Positions 5,317-6,465 of a stretch of 6,465 nucleotides of DNA are shown here, piece by piece. Each line of letters begins with the position of its first letter. Positions within the stretch are counted from its first letter, which is position 1. A program made the translations under genes and the position numbers. This stretch comes from Endomicrobium sp. (GTDB taxonomy: Bacteria; Elusimicrobiota; Endomicrobiia; Endomicrobiales; Endomicrobiaceae): NCBI GenBank assembly GCA_031273645.1, contig JAISRM010000145.1, forward strand, positions 1-6,465, given 5' to 3'. The notes beneath the pieces were generated by a model. The model was not told the DNA's origin, searched no databases, and was given only the letters and a program-made list of their open reading frames with translations.

Positions 5317-5733
5317 ATGAGAAAATTAATTTTGCCGGTTTTAGCGGTATTTGTGTTTGCGGGAATATCTTTTGCAGCAACGCCTGTTAAGCTTTCGCTT
5401 TGGGATAAAATTGCAATTCCCTCAGACGACGAAGTGATAGGCTTGGAATTTGGGATCGGTTCTTATACGCCGAAAGTAAACGGCTTAGCTTTAAACTGGC
5501 TTTATGGAAAATCCGACATAGTGATTGGCGCGCAGTCGGCCTTTGTAAACTTTAACAATGAAAAAATAACCGGAGCGCAGGTTGGCGTATTTAATAAAGC
5601 GAAATATGTTAAAGGAGCTCAGATCGGCATAGTGAATATGACCGACGATATGTACGGAGTTCAGATAGGCATTGTAAATCACATTAAAAGCAGCAGCTTG
5701 CCGTGGATGGTTTTTGTCAATGCAAAGTTTTAA
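5317..5733 (+). CDS. Secreted or outer-membrane protein with 14-15-residue G-x-Q-x-G-x-x-N repeats
   Basis: This gene encodes 138 residues with a clear signal peptide, residues 1-20 (MRKLILPVLAVFVFAGISFA), cut before ATPV. The mature part is a ladder of short repeats whose first residues are G42, G56, G71, G86, G100 and G114, with a degenerate last one at L128. The best units are GAQVGVFN (86-93), GAQIGIVN (100-107) and GVQIGIVN (114-121). Each probably makes two short beta strands with a tight turn. The chain ends WMVFVNAKF, with a terminal phenylalanine as in outer-membrane proteins. Similar G-x-Q-x-G-x-x-N repeats occur in surface proteins of Leptospira (LA_2272-type) and other diderms; this link is from memory and tentative. 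Function is unknown. The ribosome binding site AGGGGA (5305-5310) precedes ATG 5317. The gene follows the engB terminator, so it needs its own promoter, which I could not identify. Confidence 0.75.
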   Translation: MRKLILPVLAVFVFAGISFAATPVKLSLWDKIAIPSDDEVIGLEFGIGSYTPKVNGLALNWLYGKSDIVIGAQSAFVNFNNEKITGAQVGVFNKAKYVKGAQIGIVNMTDDMYGVQIGIVNHIKSSSLPWMVFVNAKF

Positions 5734-5740
5734 GCAAATT

Positions 5741-5755
5741 GCCAAAAATTTTGGC
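5741..5755 (+). other. Short perfect inverted repeat between two envelope genes
   Basis: GCCAAAAATTTTGGC is a 15-base inverted repeat (seven-base arms around one A). It lies just after the stop of the repeat protein and 14 bases before ATG 5770. As RNA it can form only a five-pair stem with a five-base loop. The only purine stretch that could serve as ribosome binding site for the next gene (GGA, 5756-5758) directly abuts it. It could be a weak hairpin or an operator-like palindrome; no T-run follows. Confidence 0.3.
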
Positions 5756-5769
5756 GGAAAACATTTTAT

Positions 5770-6210
5770 ATGAAACAGCTGTCTATAGTCGTCATTATGT
5801 TTATCGCCGGGCTTGCCGTGTCTACGGTATTGGGCGATTTGATAGATATTGCAGGCAATTGCGCAGACAGAGTGTCTTGCGCATGGCTTATTTCAAAAGC
5901 TTCGCGGGCTGCTGCCGGCGGCAATTATCTGCAGGCAAGAAAAGATTATGAGAAAGCGATAGAAAAGATTAACCCGTCAAATAAAAGCCTGCTTGCCAAA
6001 ACAAAAAATAATTTGGCCATATGCATTTTTGCCATGGCAGACGGCGGCAAAGACCCTGCCTCTAAAGCTAAAGCGTCGGCCGAGTCCATTTTGATTTTTT
6101 CGCAGTCTCTTGAACTCTTTAAAGAGCTTGGCGATTTGGAAAGAATTAAAGAAGTTGAAAAAAATATTGAAGAGGCCGCTAAAACGGCAAAAAGCGCGGC
6201 GGCGGCATAA
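5770..6210 (+). CDS. TPR-like helical protein with N-terminal signal/membrane segment
   Basis: This gene encodes 146 residues. Residues 5-21 (SIVVIMFIAGLAVSTVL) form a hydrophobic stretch after MKQL, acting as an uncleaved anchor or signal sequence, so the rest should be outside the inner membrane. Residues 47-90 resemble a tetratricopeptide repeat pair: AAAGGNYLQARKDYEKAIE then SLLAKTKNNLAICIFAMA. A second helical pair covers about 104-137 (SAESILIFSQSLELFKELG, then an E/K-rich helix). The end is low complexity (KTAKSAAAA). Cys31 and Cys37 could form a disulphide. TPRs mediate protein-protein contacts; the partner is unknown. It starts 36 bases after the repeat protein and may act with it in the envelope. 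The Shine-Dalgarno is weak (GGA about 11 bases upstream). The ORF is credible; the function is not known. Confidence 0.7.
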   Translation: MKQLSIVVIMFIAGLAVSTVLGDLIDIAGNCADRVSCAWLISKASRAAAGGNYLQARKDYEKAIEKINPSNKSLLAKTKNNLAICIFAMADGGKDPASKAKASAESILIFSQSLELFKELGDLERIKEVEKNIEEAAKTAKSAAAA

Positions 6211-6214
6211 TTTA

Positions 6215-6465
6215 ATGAAAATAATATCGTGGAACGTAAACGGAATAAGAGCAGTATATAAGAAAGATTTTTTAGGCTGGTTTAAAAACTCCGGAGCAGA
6301 TATTATCTGCGTTCAGGAAACCAAAGCCCAAAGAGATCAGTTTCCTAAAGAGCTTCTTGAAATAGAAGGTTACGGGCTTTATTCGTCTTCGGCGCAGCGC
6401 AAAGGCTACAGCGGAACTGCGGTTTGGACTAAAATAAAGCCTAAAGCTTTTTATTACGGCGTAGA
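6215..6465 (+). CDS. xthA: Exodeoxyribonuclease III, N-terminal part (3' cut by window)
   Basis: The first 83 codons of a gene run off the right edge. The peptide begins MKIISWNVNGIRAVYKKD, followed by GADIICVQETKAQ and KGYSGTAVWTK. These are the conserved N-terminal blocks of the ExoIII/APE1 endonuclease-exonuclease-phosphatase fold, with Asn7 and the metal-binding Glu35. The family cleaves DNA 5' of abasic sites and trims 3' ends in base-excision repair. Typical length is 250-260 residues, so about one third is present. The ATG lies only four bases after the stop of the TPR-like gene and has no good Shine-Dalgarno, which suggests translational coupling. Variants of this family with other specificities exist, but the N-terminal blocks are classical. 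Confidence 0.92.
   Translation, partial: MKIISWNVNGIRAVYKKDFLGWFKNSGADIICVQETKAQRDQFPKELLEIEGYGLYSSSAQRKGYSGTAVWTKIKPKAFYYGV

Noticed and set aside
5703..5951. 82-codon open frame overlapping the end of the repeat protein and the start of the TPR-like protein
   Set aside because: It is in another frame of two better-supported genes, its composition is Arg/Cys/Tyr-rich and unlike a real protein, and it has no ribosome binding site.

Overview
This 6.5 kb window is a tightly packed, co-directional run of bacterial genes, all on the + strand, at moderate-to-low GC (about 40% by eye). It holds nine intact or partial protein genes and one frameshifted gene. Secreted beta-rich proteins with N-terminal signal peptides and C-terminal phenylalanines point to a Gram-negative envelope. 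The mix of threonine synthase, DUF3467, CinA, a hydrogenase-associated phosphatase-type domain, a DUF3078-like outer-membrane protein and EngB fits an anaerobe such as a member of Elusimicrobiota (Endomicrobium-like). That placement is inference from general resemblance, not a database match.

Layout. Positions 1-202 are the 3' end of threonine synthase (thrC). A small DUF3467 protein follows (271-570). A 173-nt gap carries a perfect -10 hexamer and strong alternative hairpins and precedes cinA (744-2048, TTG start). Close behind are a small protein resembling the C-terminal module of hydrogenase-linked SpoIIE-type phosphatases (2067-2552), an outer-membrane beta-barrel candidate overlapping it by 4 nt (2549-3352), and an Ap4A-hydrolase-type Nudix enzyme (3377-3820). 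Next come a Bax inhibitor-1/YccA-family membrane protein whose reading frame is broken by one base (3884-4590) and the ribosome-assembly GTPase EngB (4657-5235). EngB ends at the best intrinsic terminator in the window (5251-5299). A second group follows: a secreted protein built of about seven 14-15-residue repeats (5317-5733), a membrane-anchored TPR-like protein (5770-6210), and the first third of exodeoxyribonuclease III (6215 to the window end).

Functional picture. Most of the window is housekeeping: amino-acid synthesis, NAD/nucleotide salvage and clean-up (CinA, Nudix), ribosome assembly and DNA repair, mixed with envelope proteins of unknown role. I see no mobile element, CRISPR array, tRNA, rRNA or defence system. 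The points most worth a second look are the single-base frameshift in the BI-1 gene, the short-repeat surface protein, and the free-standing phosphatase-type C-terminal module. No gene-free stretch exceeds 300 bases; the longest is 571-743.
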